A DNA stretch of 64,000 nt. Source: CAYPHA01 sp964410215 (GTDB lineage Bacteria > Calditrichota > Calditrichia > Calditrichales > CAYPHA01). Positions 35,154 to 43,095 of the stretch are shown here, piece by piece (position 1 is the first letter of the stretch; the number at the start of each line of letters is the position of its first letter). The notes below the pieces were generated by a model, which saw only the letters and a list, made by a program, of their open reading frames with translations, did no database searches and was not told the DNA's origin. A program made the position numbers and the translations under genes. The stretch lies in NCBI GenBank assembly GCA_964410215.1, contig CAYPHA010000010.1, positions 1 through 64,000 of the forward strand. Reading direction: 5' to 3'.

Positions 35154-36056
35154 TCAATTCCCCGGCTTTTCAGGTAAGGTTTTAAGATGAATCTGTACAT
35201 GAAGTATGTTATCCCGGACCTCCGCACGCCCGAATTCCTGATTATAATCTTTAAAGATCAACTCCTGCCTTGTTGTCCGTAATACTTTGAGATAGGAATC
35301 CAGATTCTCCTTTACATGCTGCAATGCCCTGAGAGCCATCTCAGGTTCTGAATACGGAATCATAATCTGTGTGTAGGTTCCGTATGCCTTATCCGTGTAG
35401 TCGGCATAAAATCCCGTACGTTTACCCTGCAGCAGAAAAATATCACCACGACCGAAAGTAAAAAGGGGCTGTAAAGCATATTCCCCCCTGAAAAGGCCTT
35501 CTGATCCTTCAATTCTTCCATCTTTCGGAAGAAGGCTGAAGGTATCAGGAGAGGAACCGGCATCGACCTCCTTGCACAGCGCGTTCAGGAGATCCGCCAT
35601 AAGAGTGGTATGCTCCATGATACCGGAGGGATTCAACACCTGTATATAATACGGACCGGTCACCGCGCTGATCTGATAACGGTTCGCTGTGTTTCTGCAA
35701 TGAACACGTTCATGGGCAGACTCCTTCGCCGTTCGATGCAGATAAATACCCAGTGCAGCTTCCGGATCGGACATCTCATAGATTTCCAGAATCAAACGCT
35801 TCTCCCCCGCGGCGTATCGGTAAACAGTAAGCTCAGTAAACCCGAATTCGAGGAAGATTTCAGCACCGCCATTGATATGCCCATAAAGATTTTGCCCGCT
35901 ATACCCTTCCGCATCACCGGTGAGTTTCCACAAATCCGGCAGGCGATCCGGCGGTTTCATTTCACCGGCTACCGATGGTGTGACAAGAAAAAGGAAAAAA
36001 GAAAAAAGAAAAAAGAAAAAAGAAATAGGGGACGTAATAGATATATTTTTTTTCAT
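35154..36056 (-). CDS. Exported DUF6599-type protein
   Basis: 300 residues from the ATG at 36056 (an ATG at 36074 would extend back over the DUF362 stop). The signal peptide is exceptionally Phe-rich (SFFFFLFSFFLFLVTPSVAG) because it is encoded by a tandem 7-base repeat. The mature protein has the DUF6599 pattern: NLYGHINGGAEIFLEFGFTEL, LILEIYEMSDPEAALGIY, and several beta strands ending with ALRALQHVKENL. The family is uncharacterised. It directly follows the DUF362 gene (their ends overlap by a few bases if the longer start is used), suggesting a shared periplasmic function. Confidence 0.7.
   Translation of the reverse strand: MKKNISITSPISFFFFLFSFFLFLVTPSVAGEMKPPDRLPDLWKLTGDAEGYSGQNLYGHINGGAEIFLEFGFTELTVYRYAAGEKRLILEIYEMSDPEAALGIYLHRTAKESAHERVHCRNTANRYQISAVTGPYYIQVLNPSGIMEHTTLMADLLNALCKEVDAGSSPDTFSLLPKDGRIEGSEGLFRGEYALQPLFTFGRGDIFLLQGKRTGFYADYTDKAYGTYTQIMIPYSEPEMALRALQHVKENLDSYLKVLRTTRQELIFKDYNQEFGRAEVRDNILHVQIHLKTLPEKPGN
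35994..36021. repeat. Heptanucleotide tandem repeat in a signal-peptide coding region
   Basis: Four perfect copies of GAAAAAA (CTTTTTT-type on the coding strand) with imperfect flanking copies from 35987 to 36026. They fall in codons ~12-21 of the DUF6599 gene. A 7-base unit is not a multiple of three, so gaining or losing one copy shifts the reading frame. This makes the gene a candidate for on/off switching by slipped-strand mispairing. Confidence 0.85.
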
Positions 36057-36070
36057 AATACAACGGACTC

Positions 36071-37273
36071 TCATACAATGATATGTTCTATTTTTTCCGG
36101 ATCCGTTACACCCAGTCCCAACTCCTGAGCATAATTAAGATAACGGGTAAACCGGGGATGTTCATTTACTTTCACCTCCATCTCTTTACGCTTCTGTACA
36201 AGCAGGTGGTGGCAGACCATATCGAGCGCAAATGGATCGGTGGCAAAAAACAAACGATTATAATCATATGTAAATTCAGCTGCGGGCATCGGACCACCAT
36301 CATACTGTCCGCGCAGTCCGTCTGTAATATTCAATACCAGTTTATCCCTGATAGCCGGAAATGCGAGCACTTCGGTGCAGACATCGAAAAATAAGGGCCG
36401 GTGAAGACGTCCGGTATTACAGACAGCACCGTAACCAAGGTTTTTTGTTGCCATGGAAATCCCGTTTCCCGTATTTTTAAAAACGGGTATGTTTATGATA
36501 CGGGTCAGTTTCCTGCTTACAAGCTTTCCAAAATACGATTTCCTGGTATTTACGACATGCTGATTCAGATACCCTTTATCCTCTGGTCCATCAATATCAG
36601 CCCAGTAATACACATCCTGATCGAAATTTGCTAAACTGACATGCTTACCATCCGGACCAAGCCAGCGGCTGTCATCGTGTTTTCCTTCATAGGCTTCTTC
36701 ATCCATGGTCTGCAATCCCTGAATACCGACTCCCGGAAACCGTTCCGTGGTAAACCCGGCGGCAGTCAGCATGTAATCAAAGCGGTCCCATATTATAATG
36801 TTTTTCTTTGGCAGACCCTGCATAACAAGCCAATCGATAACGACATCGACCAGCTCAAGATGGGTACTGATAATCCCGGGTCCTACCGGATTCACCTTGA
36901 TACCCACAACATCCCGGGCGGTAAACCATTTATTGAATGCCTCTTTCAATGAAACACCGGTGAGGCCGTTCATACCTTTGTCGAACATCTGCTCAAGAAT
37001 CGCTTTGTCAATATGGCTATCTTTAACGATATGATCATCTGCCACCTCGACCACACGCCCCGGGGCCGTACCCGGGAGAGACAAGGGGACCCTTGGTACG
37101 TTCATGGCCTCATCTATGTTGGTCGCCGGCCGCTCTGATGTTTTATCGCCCGCCCATGCCTCAGGCCGCCCCAGGACCAGTCCGGCTCCCGCCAAAGCAC
37201 CTGACTTGAGAAAATGACGACGATTAACTGCCAGGTCCGGCGACGGACTCTTATAGTTGACTACTTTATTCAT
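36071..37273 (-). CDS. Tat-exported DUF362-domain protein
   Basis: 400 residues from the ATG at 37273, seven bases after GGGAGG; an upstream ATG at 37300 is less likely. The N-terminus contains a twin-arginine signal (NRRHFLKSGALAGAGLVLG), so the protein is probably exported folded, perhaps with a metal or Fe-S centre. The body has DUF362 features: KEAFNKWFTARDVVGIKVNP, a long GLPKKNIIIWDRFD region, RIINIPVFKNTGNGISMATKNLGYG and LNITDGLRGQYDGGPM. The domain's activity is unknown. The C-terminal half does not contain an obvious ferredoxin motif. It precedes and probably cotranscribes with DUF6599. Confidence 0.75.
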   Translation of the reverse strand: MNKVVNYKSPSPDLAVNRRHFLKSGALAGAGLVLGRPEAWAGDKTSERPATNIDEAMNVPRVPLSLPGTAPGRVVEVADDHIVKDSHIDKAILEQMFDKGMNGLTGVSLKEAFNKWFTARDVVGIKVNPVGPGIISTHLELVDVVIDWLVMQGLPKKNIIIWDRFDYMLTAAGFTTERFPGVGIQGLQTMDEEAYEGKHDDSRWLGPDGKHVSLANFDQDVYYWADIDGPEDKGYLNQHVVNTRKSYFGKLVSRKLTRIINIPVFKNTGNGISMATKNLGYGAVCNTGRLHRPLFFDVCTEVLAFPAIRDKLVLNITDGLRGQYDGGPMPAAEFTYDYNRLFFATDPFALDMVCHHLLVQKRKEMEVKVNEHPRFTRYLNYAQELGLGVTDPEKIEHIIV

Positions 37274-37466
37274 GGCAGAACCTCCCTTTTGAACGGACAA
37301 ATGATATGATATAATTTAAAGATTCATAAAAATTCCGGAACCCGGTTAGGACTACGCAGATGAAAATATAATGGTTTCAAAAGGTTATCAAATATTATTT
37401 ACACCATAATGCAATTTTGTCACAAATAAACCTGCTAATATGTCGTATTTATCCGCCATGTTGACA

Positions 37467-37479
37467 GTTAAACTTTAAC
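37467..37479. promoter_or_regulatory. 13-bp perfect palindrome upstream of the hsp20 promoter
   Basis: GTTAAA-C-TTTAAC is a perfect inverted repeat with a single central base, placed 87 bp before the -24 element of the hsp20 sigma54 promoter. That distance is normal for an upstream activator site bound by an enhancer-binding protein. It differs from the bipartite element upstream of the other two sigma54 promoters in the window, so a different activator would be expected. The role is inferred from position and symmetry only. Confidence 0.35.
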
Positions 37480-37553
37480 CCCATTCGTTCCATAAAAATA
37501 ATCATTGCTTTAACTTAATAAAATACAGTGCGTTACAATAATTGTTCAGATAT

Positions 37554-37569
37554 TGGCACAACAGTTGTA
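37554..37569 (+). promoter_or_regulatory. Sigma54 (-24/-12) promoter for hsp20
   Basis: TGGCAC-AACAG-TTGTA matches the consensus TGGCAC-N5-TTGCW with one change at the C of the -12 box and exact GG-to-TG spacing. The start of transcription would be near 37581, giving a leader of about 30 bases with the AAGGAGGTG ribosome site before the hsp20 ATG at 37613. Confidence 0.65.
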
Positions 37570-37612
37570 AATAAACAAGACAGCATGATAAACAAAAAGA
37601 AGGAGGTGTAAC

Positions 37613-38056
37613 ATGACCTTAGTTAAATGGAATCCAGCTCAGGGTTTAATGAACCGTGCTGATGTTTTCGATCGTTGGTTTGACACGTTTTTTAACACGG
37701 ACCGTGGATTTTCAGATGATGACAGAACCTTCCTGCCCCTGGTTAATGTGGAAGAGACGGATGATGATTATCGTATTTCCGCTGAAATTCCGGGTGTAAA
37801 AAAGGAAGACCTGCATGTCTCTTTTGAAAATAATGTTTTGACCATCAAGGCCGAAAAGAAACGCGAGAAGGAAGAAAAACGGGAAAATTATCACTATGCG
37901 GAACGTTACTATGGCAAATTCTATCGGCAGATACCGGTACCGAGCGGTGTAAAGATCGACGACATCGACGCCGGTTACAAGGACGGGGTTCTGAACATCC
38001 GCGTTCCGAAGACGGAAGAGGTTAAACCGAAAGAAATTGCCGTTAAGATTAAATAA
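37613..38056 (+). CDS. Hsp20 small heat-shock chaperone
   Basis: 147 residues with a very strong AAGGAGGTG ribosome site. The alpha-crystallin domain spans about 45-140: PLVNVEETDDDYRISAEIPGVKKEDLHVSF, ENNVLTIKAEKK, FYRQIPVPSGVKIDDIDAGY, and DGVLNIRVPK. The C-terminal I-x-I/V motif is present as EIAVKIK. Small heat-shock proteins hold unfolded proteins for refolding. The gene is alone on its transcript, with an intrinsic terminator after it, and its promoter looks sigma54-type rather than the usual heat-shock types; this is noted in the findings. Confidence 0.95.
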   Translation: MTLVKWNPAQGLMNRADVFDRWFDTFFNTDRGFSDDDRTFLPLVNVEETDDDYRISAEIPGVKKEDLHVSFENNVLTIKAEKKREKEEKRENYHYAERYYGKFYRQIPVPSGVKIDDIDAGYKDGVLNIRVPKTEEVKPKEIAVKIK

Positions 38057-38086
38057 CCATGAGCAATCAATGGATTAATTATGTCA

Positions 38087-38117
38087 GGGCCTGCATTGTA
38101 ATGCAGGCCTTTTTTTA
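38087..38117 (+). terminator. Intrinsic terminator after hsp20
   Basis: A 9-bp perfect stem (GGCCTGCAT / ATGCAGGCC) with a TGTA loop is followed by seven T residues. It lies 31 bp after the hsp20 stop and ends that transcript before the histidine kinase gene. Confidence 0.9.
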
Positions 38118-38241
38118 TCATATTTTCTGTACGGGATTTATGGCTTGATTTAACGATATTTATTAACGAATTTCAACCTGTAATTTAAAATGGATTACCT
38201 TATTTGATTCACATGCTTCGATACGTTAGCATTCTGTTCCG

Positions 38242-40272
38242 GTGACTATGAAAGCAATTCTTAAATCGTTAATAGCCGAATCCAGGCATCTTCTGATCAT
38301 TTTCCTCTCTCTTGCCTTTATTATGATTACCAGCGCCCTGCTCGAATTGAACCAGAGCAAGAAAGAACTTCTGATGCTCATGAACAATCAATCTCATGCT
38401 CTCCTTGAATCAATATCAACCGCTTCCAGAAATCTGCTTTATACCAGCAGCCTATTCCAGGAGAGTTACAACGAGCGTCTTTTAAATACAGCCGACATCA
38501 TTCGGAACCTTTTTGAAGAAGGGGTCATAAACAATGCCCGTCTGAATGCAATTGCCGGTAGAAATGAACACCTCGCTATAACTATTTATAACGAACAGGG
38601 TATGCCGATCATGAGCAGCTCCACCATGGACACATCTGTAGCTGACGACCCGACAATACGATCTGACCTTAATAAATTTCGTGTGCAAAATGATCTGGAC
38701 ACGCTGATTATCGGTTTAAAACCGGAAGGAACATCCGGCGAATTCAGTTATTCGGTGGCTGTCGCCGGCAGTAACCGCAATATTATTTATGTAAGGAGCG
38801 GAGCGTCTCCACTCATTGAAGCCAGAAAGCGAAGCGGATTCGGCGTACTGCTGAGGACCATCGTGCAAGACAATCCGCAGCTTGTGTACGCTTGCCTCCA
38901 GGATACGAACGCCATCCTGGCTGCCTCGGGAAATGTTCGTCAATTAGAACCTCTGCTGTCATCCCCCTTCCTGGAAAGCGCGTTGACGGCTGACCGGTTC
39001 AATACGCGCCAGGTTGTTTTTGATTCAATCAGGGTTTTTGAGGCCGTGATTCCCTTCGGTTTTGAAAATAACAGCATAGGCTTGTTCAGGGTCGGTTTAT
39101 CGCTTGAACCATTACAGGAAATAAACCGTCGTATTTACAGGAGAATCGCTTTAATCAGCTTCATCCTGCTGGTAATGGGTTCATTAATATTCGCTTACAT
39201 TTTTGCACGGCAACGCTTCGATATAACCCGGCAGCGGCTTGATCTTGTAGAAACATATTCCGGCAATATCATTGAAAATGTGAGCGATGCCATCATTGTT
39301 TTTAACAGTAAAAGCGGTATTCAGCTCTTCAACCGCTCCTCCGAAAAAATTTTCGCTGTTTCCTTTCAGGATATGGAAGGTAAAAACATTGATTATCTGT
39401 TTGAGAAATATAATTGTCACCATTTATTGAAACAGAAAACCGGAATTGAACAAATGGAATGCCGGATTAACGGAACGTTACGATTCTTACTTGTATCAAA
39501 GACGGGTTTCAAAGACGAAAACGGCCTGGAAAATTCGATTCTTGTGCTGCGGGATTTAACGGAAATTCGTCTCCTGGAGGACCAACTCAACAGAAAAGAA
39601 CGCATCACCGCCATGGGTGAGCTCGCTGCCGGCGTCGCTCATGAAATACGCAACCCCCTGAATTCGATCAGTACAATTATTCAACAACTCGACCGGGATT
39701 TCGAACCGGTATCCGACAGTGATGATTATCATGAACTGGCCCAAATCGTCGTATCAGAAGTAAAACGCATCGATCGCACCGTTCAGGATTTTCTCCAGTT
39801 TACAAGCCCTTCATCTCTCAATCTGCAGACGCTCTATCTTCGTGATCTGTTGCACCAGATCGAGTTGCAGTTTTCCCGTCTTTTAACACAGAGCAACATC
39901 ACCCTTTCCATTAAAACCGACTGGGATGGCCCGGTAACCTGGGATTTGGAAAAAGTGAAACAGGTATTCGTCAACCTCATAAAAAATGCCATTGACGCCC
40001 TGGATTCCCGGGAGAATGCGGCCATTTCGATTCAAACCCGGAAAACAACTGCAGAGGCAATCGAAATCGTGATTGCCGATAGTGGTCCGGGCATTCCCGA
40101 AGACATTATTAAACGGATATTTAATCTTTATTTTACAACGAAGTCGTCCGGGACCGGTATTGGTCTGAGCATTGTGCAGAAAATTATCGACATGCACGGC
40201 GGCACTATTCAGGTGCACTCCGAAAAGAATAACGGCACGCGTTTTACTATCACATTACCTGTTAATTCTTAA
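38242..40272 (+). CDS. Sensor histidine kinase with periplasmic sensor and PAS domains
   Basis: 676 residues if the GTG at 38242 is used, or 674 from the ATG at 38248; neither has a strong ribosome site. Two membrane helices (about 17-36 and 301-322) enclose a ~260-residue periplasmic sensor domain of the double-CACHE kind. Then come a short HAMP-like linker, a PAS domain (about 340-440, NIIENVSDAIIVFN), the dimerisation/phosphorylation helix with H467 in AAGVAHEIRNPLNSIS, and an HATPase domain with NLIKNAIDAL, DSGPGIPEDI and SSGTGIGLSIV. This is the NtrB/ZraS-like type that partners sigma54 response regulators, which fits the regulator at 41.7-43.1 kb. The signal it senses is unknown. Confidence 0.9.
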   Translation: MTMKAILKSLIAESRHLLIIFLSLAFIMITSALLELNQSKKELLMLMNNQSHALLESISTASRNLLYTSSLFQESYNERLLNTADIIRNLFEEGVINNARLNAIAGRNEHLAITIYNEQGMPIMSSSTMDTSVADDPTIRSDLNKFRVQNDLDTLIIGLKPEGTSGEFSYSVAVAGSNRNIIYVRSGASPLIEARKRSGFGVLLRTIVQDNPQLVYACLQDTNAILAASGNVRQLEPLLSSPFLESALTADRFNTRQVVFDSIRVFEAVIPFGFENNSIGLFRVGLSLEPLQEINRRIYRRIALISFILLVMGSLIFAYIFARQRFDITRQRLDLVETYSGNIIENVSDAIIVFNSKSGIQLFNRSSEKIFAVSFQDMEGKNIDYLFEKYNCHHLLKQKTGIEQMECRINGTLRFLLVSKTGFKDENGLENSILVLRDLTEIRLLEDQLNRKERITAMGELAAGVAHEIRNPLNSISTIIQQLDRDFEPVSDSDDYHELAQIVVSEVKRIDRTVQDFLQFTSPSSLNLQTLYLRDLLHQIELQFSRLLTQSNITLSIKTDWDGPVTWDLEKVKQVFVNLIKNAIDALDSRENAAISIQTRKTTAEAIEIVIADSGPGIPEDIIKRIFNLYFTTKSSGTGIGLSIVQKIIDMHGGTIQVHSEKNNGTRFTITLPVNS

Positions 40273-40331
40273 ATTCTGCATCATAACAATCGAGAGGCTT
40301 TGACTTTGTTTACCGTAGTTAAGCTTAAATT

Positions 40332-40369
40332 CTCGACCAAAAAAGTAACATGCTCGACATTTCGGTCGA
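40332..40369 (+). promoter_or_regulatory. Bipartite upstream activator site, copy 1
   Basis: CTCGACC at 40332-40338 and a 16-bp element TCGACATTTCGGTCGA (perfect arms TCGAC/GTCGA) at 40354-40369, starts 22 bp apart. The same two parts with the same 22-bp separation occur at 50158-50195. It lies about 64-101 bp upstream of a sigma54 promoter, the expected place for an NtrC-type activator site. Confidence 0.55.
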
Positions 40370-40432
40370 AAATCATGGAATCATTCCTGGTAAAACGGTG
40401 TAAAGCGGCCAGTCTCAGGCCTGCTATACGTT

Positions 40433-40448
40433 TGGCATATTTCTTGTA
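40433..40448 (+). promoter_or_regulatory. Sigma54 (-24/-12) promoter for the barrel/regulator operon
   Basis: TGGCAT-ATTTC-TTGTA fits the sigma54 consensus with exact spacing and two substitutions (C to T in each box). Transcription would start near 40460, which supports the ATG at 40493 as the true start of the outer-membrane protein instead of an ATG at 40469. Confidence 0.6.
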
Positions 40449-40492
40449 GATCAGAAATGTAATAGTATATGTTAAACGACAGGAACCTGGAG

Positions 40493-41686
40493 ATGAGGAC
40501 CGTAGCATTTTTTATTTTTATGATATTTTTTGGATTTCATACTGTTTCAGGTCAGTTCAGCATCGATGTAACTATGAACTCATATTATGATGACAACCTG
40601 TACCGGTCTCCAAGTGCTGAAAAAGATCTGTTCACGAACTTTGGACTGGCCCTTGAATATGAATTAGCGCATTCAAACCTGACCCTGACCTATTCTCCGG
40701 ATTTCTATTTATTTAATGAGAATACAATCCGGAATTTTTCACTGCATGGTTTCGATGCAGACTATTTCAGATCATTTCAGTCTGGAAAGATATACGTTTT
40801 CGCCGGTGCCGGAACGACATACCGTCTAAATAAAACAGATTATAATTTTTATAACTACAATCAGGTTTCCGCCTATCTCAACGCACGGTTTAACCTATCC
40901 TATTTTTTCCTGAGATTAGGTTACAATTATCGGTACCGGTATTATCCCAACTTCAGTGATATTTCCAATTCGATTCACCAGTTTTTCATTCAGTTGAACC
41001 GGTCGTTGCCCACTAAAACAACGTTTATTCTGGAAGCCGGATTGGGTAATAAACGATTTGCTCAATATGAGTCCGTTACTGCAATTTTACAGACTTATGA
41101 TGCCACGGGCGGACACCAAGGCAAGGGCAGAAGAAATGAGGCAACAGGTATGGACAGCATGTACTACCTGGTTTCGGAGAATATTTCACCGCCCAGCATT
41201 GCTCAGGCATCCTTATTATGGCGTATCACACAGTCACTGCATCCCAGGCTCGGCATGTACGTTGAATACCGAAAACAAATGAGTCTTACTGATGATACGC
41301 AGTTTACAAATTTAAACACGTATCTTCAGGACGAAGAACTGTTCGATGATCCGTTCAGCTATGAGAGCGATAGGATCGGTGCCCGATTGACCTGGCTGAT
41401 GCCCTGGTCTACAAAACTCATTACCGGGTATCAATACACTTCCAAGGAATATATCAGTGAGCAGGCCTATATATCGGAGACGGATACACTTGCTGCAGGC
41501 GGAATCCGCAAAGACCGGCTGAGCAGTGCTTATCTGACTCTTGTAAAAACATTTAGGCCCGACAATTCCTGGTTTGAGCTTATCGAGGTACCTTTTCGGT
41601 TTAATATGATCAGAAACCGATCAAACAGCTATTGGTATGAATACGATAACAAACTGATCAGTGCCGGAGTACAATTCAGGTTTTAA
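40493..41686 (+). CDS. Outer-membrane beta-barrel protein, function unknown
   Basis: 397 residues from the ATG at 40493 (AGGA upstream). A signal peptide (FFIFMIFFGFHTVSG) is followed by a long series of alternating amphipathic strands rich in Tyr, Asn and Phe, for example YYDDNLYRSPS near the mature N-terminus, FLRLGYNYRYRYYPNF and a terminal SAGVQFRF with a C-terminal Phe, as expected for a barrel inserted by the BAM machinery. No specific family is recognised. Its stop shares the A of the next gene's ATG (TAATG), so it is translationally coupled to the sigma54 response regulator. Its promoter is sigma54-type, so the barrel and regulator may be autoregulated. Confidence 0.7.
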   Translation: MRTVAFFIFMIFFGFHTVSGQFSIDVTMNSYYDDNLYRSPSAEKDLFTNFGLALEYELAHSNLTLTYSPDFYLFNENTIRNFSLHGFDADYFRSFQSGKIYVFAGAGTTYRLNKTDYNFYNYNQVSAYLNARFNLSYFFLRLGYNYRYRYYPNFSDISNSIHQFFIQLNRSLPTKTTFILEAGLGNKRFAQYESVTAILQTYDATGGHQGKGRRNEATGMDSMYYLVSENISPPSIAQASLLWRITQSLHPRLGMYVEYRKQMSLTDDTQFTNLNTYLQDEELFDDPFSYESDRIGARLTWLMPWSTKLITGYQYTSKEYISEQAYISETDTLAAGGIRKDRLSSAYLTLVKTFRPDNSWFELIEVPFRFNMIRNRSNSYWYEYDNKLISAGVQFRF

Positions 41687-43083
41687 TGGAGCATTTGCTT
41701 ATGTCTGAATTCAGAGTTTTGTTGATCGATGATGAACCTGCCCAGTTGACGTCTATAAAGTCTTTTTTAAAACGGCGTGGATTGCAGGTATTTGCAGCGC
41801 AATCCGGTTCCGAGGGCATCAGGATTGTAAAGCAGGGAAATCTCGATCTTGTTTTGTCAGATTTCAGAATGCCGGACAAAAGCGGCCTGGAAGTTCTGCG
41901 TGAAATCAAACAGTACAATCCCGAAATTCCCGTCGTTATCCTGACGGCTTTCAGCCGGATTGAAGATGCCGTGCTGGTTATGAAAGAGGGTGCTTTTGAT
42001 TATTTAACAAAACCGCTGGATCTGGATAATCTTGAGTTTTTGATTAAACGTGTGCGGGAACATAATCATCTCATATCAGAAAATAAGTTGCTCAGAGAGC
42101 AGTTGCAGGAACGGTACCGGTTTGATTCGATCATCTCACACAGCGGCGCCATGGAGCAGGTTCTCAACACAGCCGGGCGGGTGGCCAAAAGCAAGGCGAC
42201 TGTTTTAATCCGCGGAGAAAGCGGTACGGGTAAAGAGCTTATTGCCAGGGCCATTCACTTTGCCAGTGACCGGCATATTCAACCGATCATAACGGTAAAC
42301 TGCGCGGCACTCTCGGAGAACCTTCTTGAAAGTGAGCTGTTTGGACATGAAAAAGGCGCTTTCACTGGTGCTTCCGGTCAGCGCATCGGCCGCTTCGAGC
42401 TGGCCGACGGAGGTACGCTTTTTATCGATGAAGTTGGTGACATTGCCCCTCAGACACAGGTCAAATTATTAAGAGCACTTCAGTTTGGCGAATTCGAACG
42501 CGTGGGCGGTTCGCAGACGTTGAAGGTGGATGTGCGGGTCTTAGCGGCAACAAACCGTGACCTGGAAGCCATGATTGCACAAAATCTGTTTCGTGAAGAC
42601 CTGTATTACCGGCTCAATGTCGTTTCGATCACGATTCCCCCTCTCAACGAAAGAAAATCCGATATTCCTCTGCTTATACGTCATTTTATCACAAAATACG
42701 CAACAGAAAACAGCAAGACAATTTCGGGGATAAGCAAGGAAGCACAGGATTACCTTATGCGTTACCATTTCCCGGGCAACATAAGGGAACTGGAAAATAT
42801 CATTGAGCGTGCCGTCGTTCTGGCCCGTGATGACATAATCACGACGGATGATCTTCCGGACGGACTGACGGTTCGGACGGAGAAAGGCATTCTGGATCCT
42901 CATAACCTGAACGATACGTATCAGGAAAAAATCAGTGCGTTTGAAACCGGGATGATCCAGCATGCCCTTGAACAGAAGCGTGGAAATCAGAGTCAGGCGG
43001 CAAAATTACTGGGCATCTCGGAACGGCACCTGCGTTCCAGAATGCAAAAACTACAGATCGTAAATACAATAAAAAACAGCTAG
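41686..43083 (+). CDS. NtrC-family sigma54-dependent response regulator
   Basis: 465 residues (or 460 from an ATG at 41701, which has GGAG before it). The receiver domain (about 8-125) has the acidic pair DDEP and phosphorylation site D59 in LVLSDFRMP, with conserved T87 and K109. The AAA+ domain has Walker A GESGTGKE (177-184), the sigma54-contact loop GAFTGA (224-229), and a Walker B in GTLFIDEVGDI. The C-terminus is a Fis-type HTH: QAAKLLGISERHLRSRMQKL. It is therefore a complete enhancer-binding protein. It is encoded in an operon that itself has a sigma54 promoter. The nearby kinase at 38.2-40.3 kb is the likely partner. The stop faces the oxidoreductase gene convergently with a 12-bp gap. 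Confidence 0.96.
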   Translation: MEHLLMSEFRVLLIDDEPAQLTSIKSFLKRRGLQVFAAQSGSEGIRIVKQGNLDLVLSDFRMPDKSGLEVLREIKQYNPEIPVVILTAFSRIEDAVLVMKEGAFDYLTKPLDLDNLEFLIKRVREHNHLISENKLLREQLQERYRFDSIISHSGAMEQVLNTAGRVAKSKATVLIRGESGTGKELIARAIHFASDRHIQPIITVNCAALSENLLESELFGHEKGAFTGASGQRIGRFELADGGTLFIDEVGDIAPQTQVKLLRALQFGEFERVGGSQTLKVDVRVLAATNRDLEAMIAQNLFREDLYYRLNVVSITIPPLNERKSDIPLLIRHFITKYATENSKTISGISKEAQDYLMRYHFPGNIRELENIIERAVVLARDDIITTDDLPDGLTVRTEKGILDPHNLNDTYQEKISAFETGMIQHALEQKRGNQSQAAKLLGISERHLRSRMQKLQIVNTIKNS

Positions 43084-43095
43084 ATATCACAGTTA

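Larger units (their letters stand above)
37274..37612. other. 339-bp divergent intergenic region
   Basis: No gene is seen here. It separates the divergent DUF362 and hsp20 genes. It carries a 13-bp palindrome (37467-37479) and a sigma54-type promoter (37554-37569) for hsp20. A near-palindrome ATTTTGTCACAAAT occurs at 37413-37426. No convincing -35/-10 pair was found for the DUF362 side. Confidence 0.7.
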
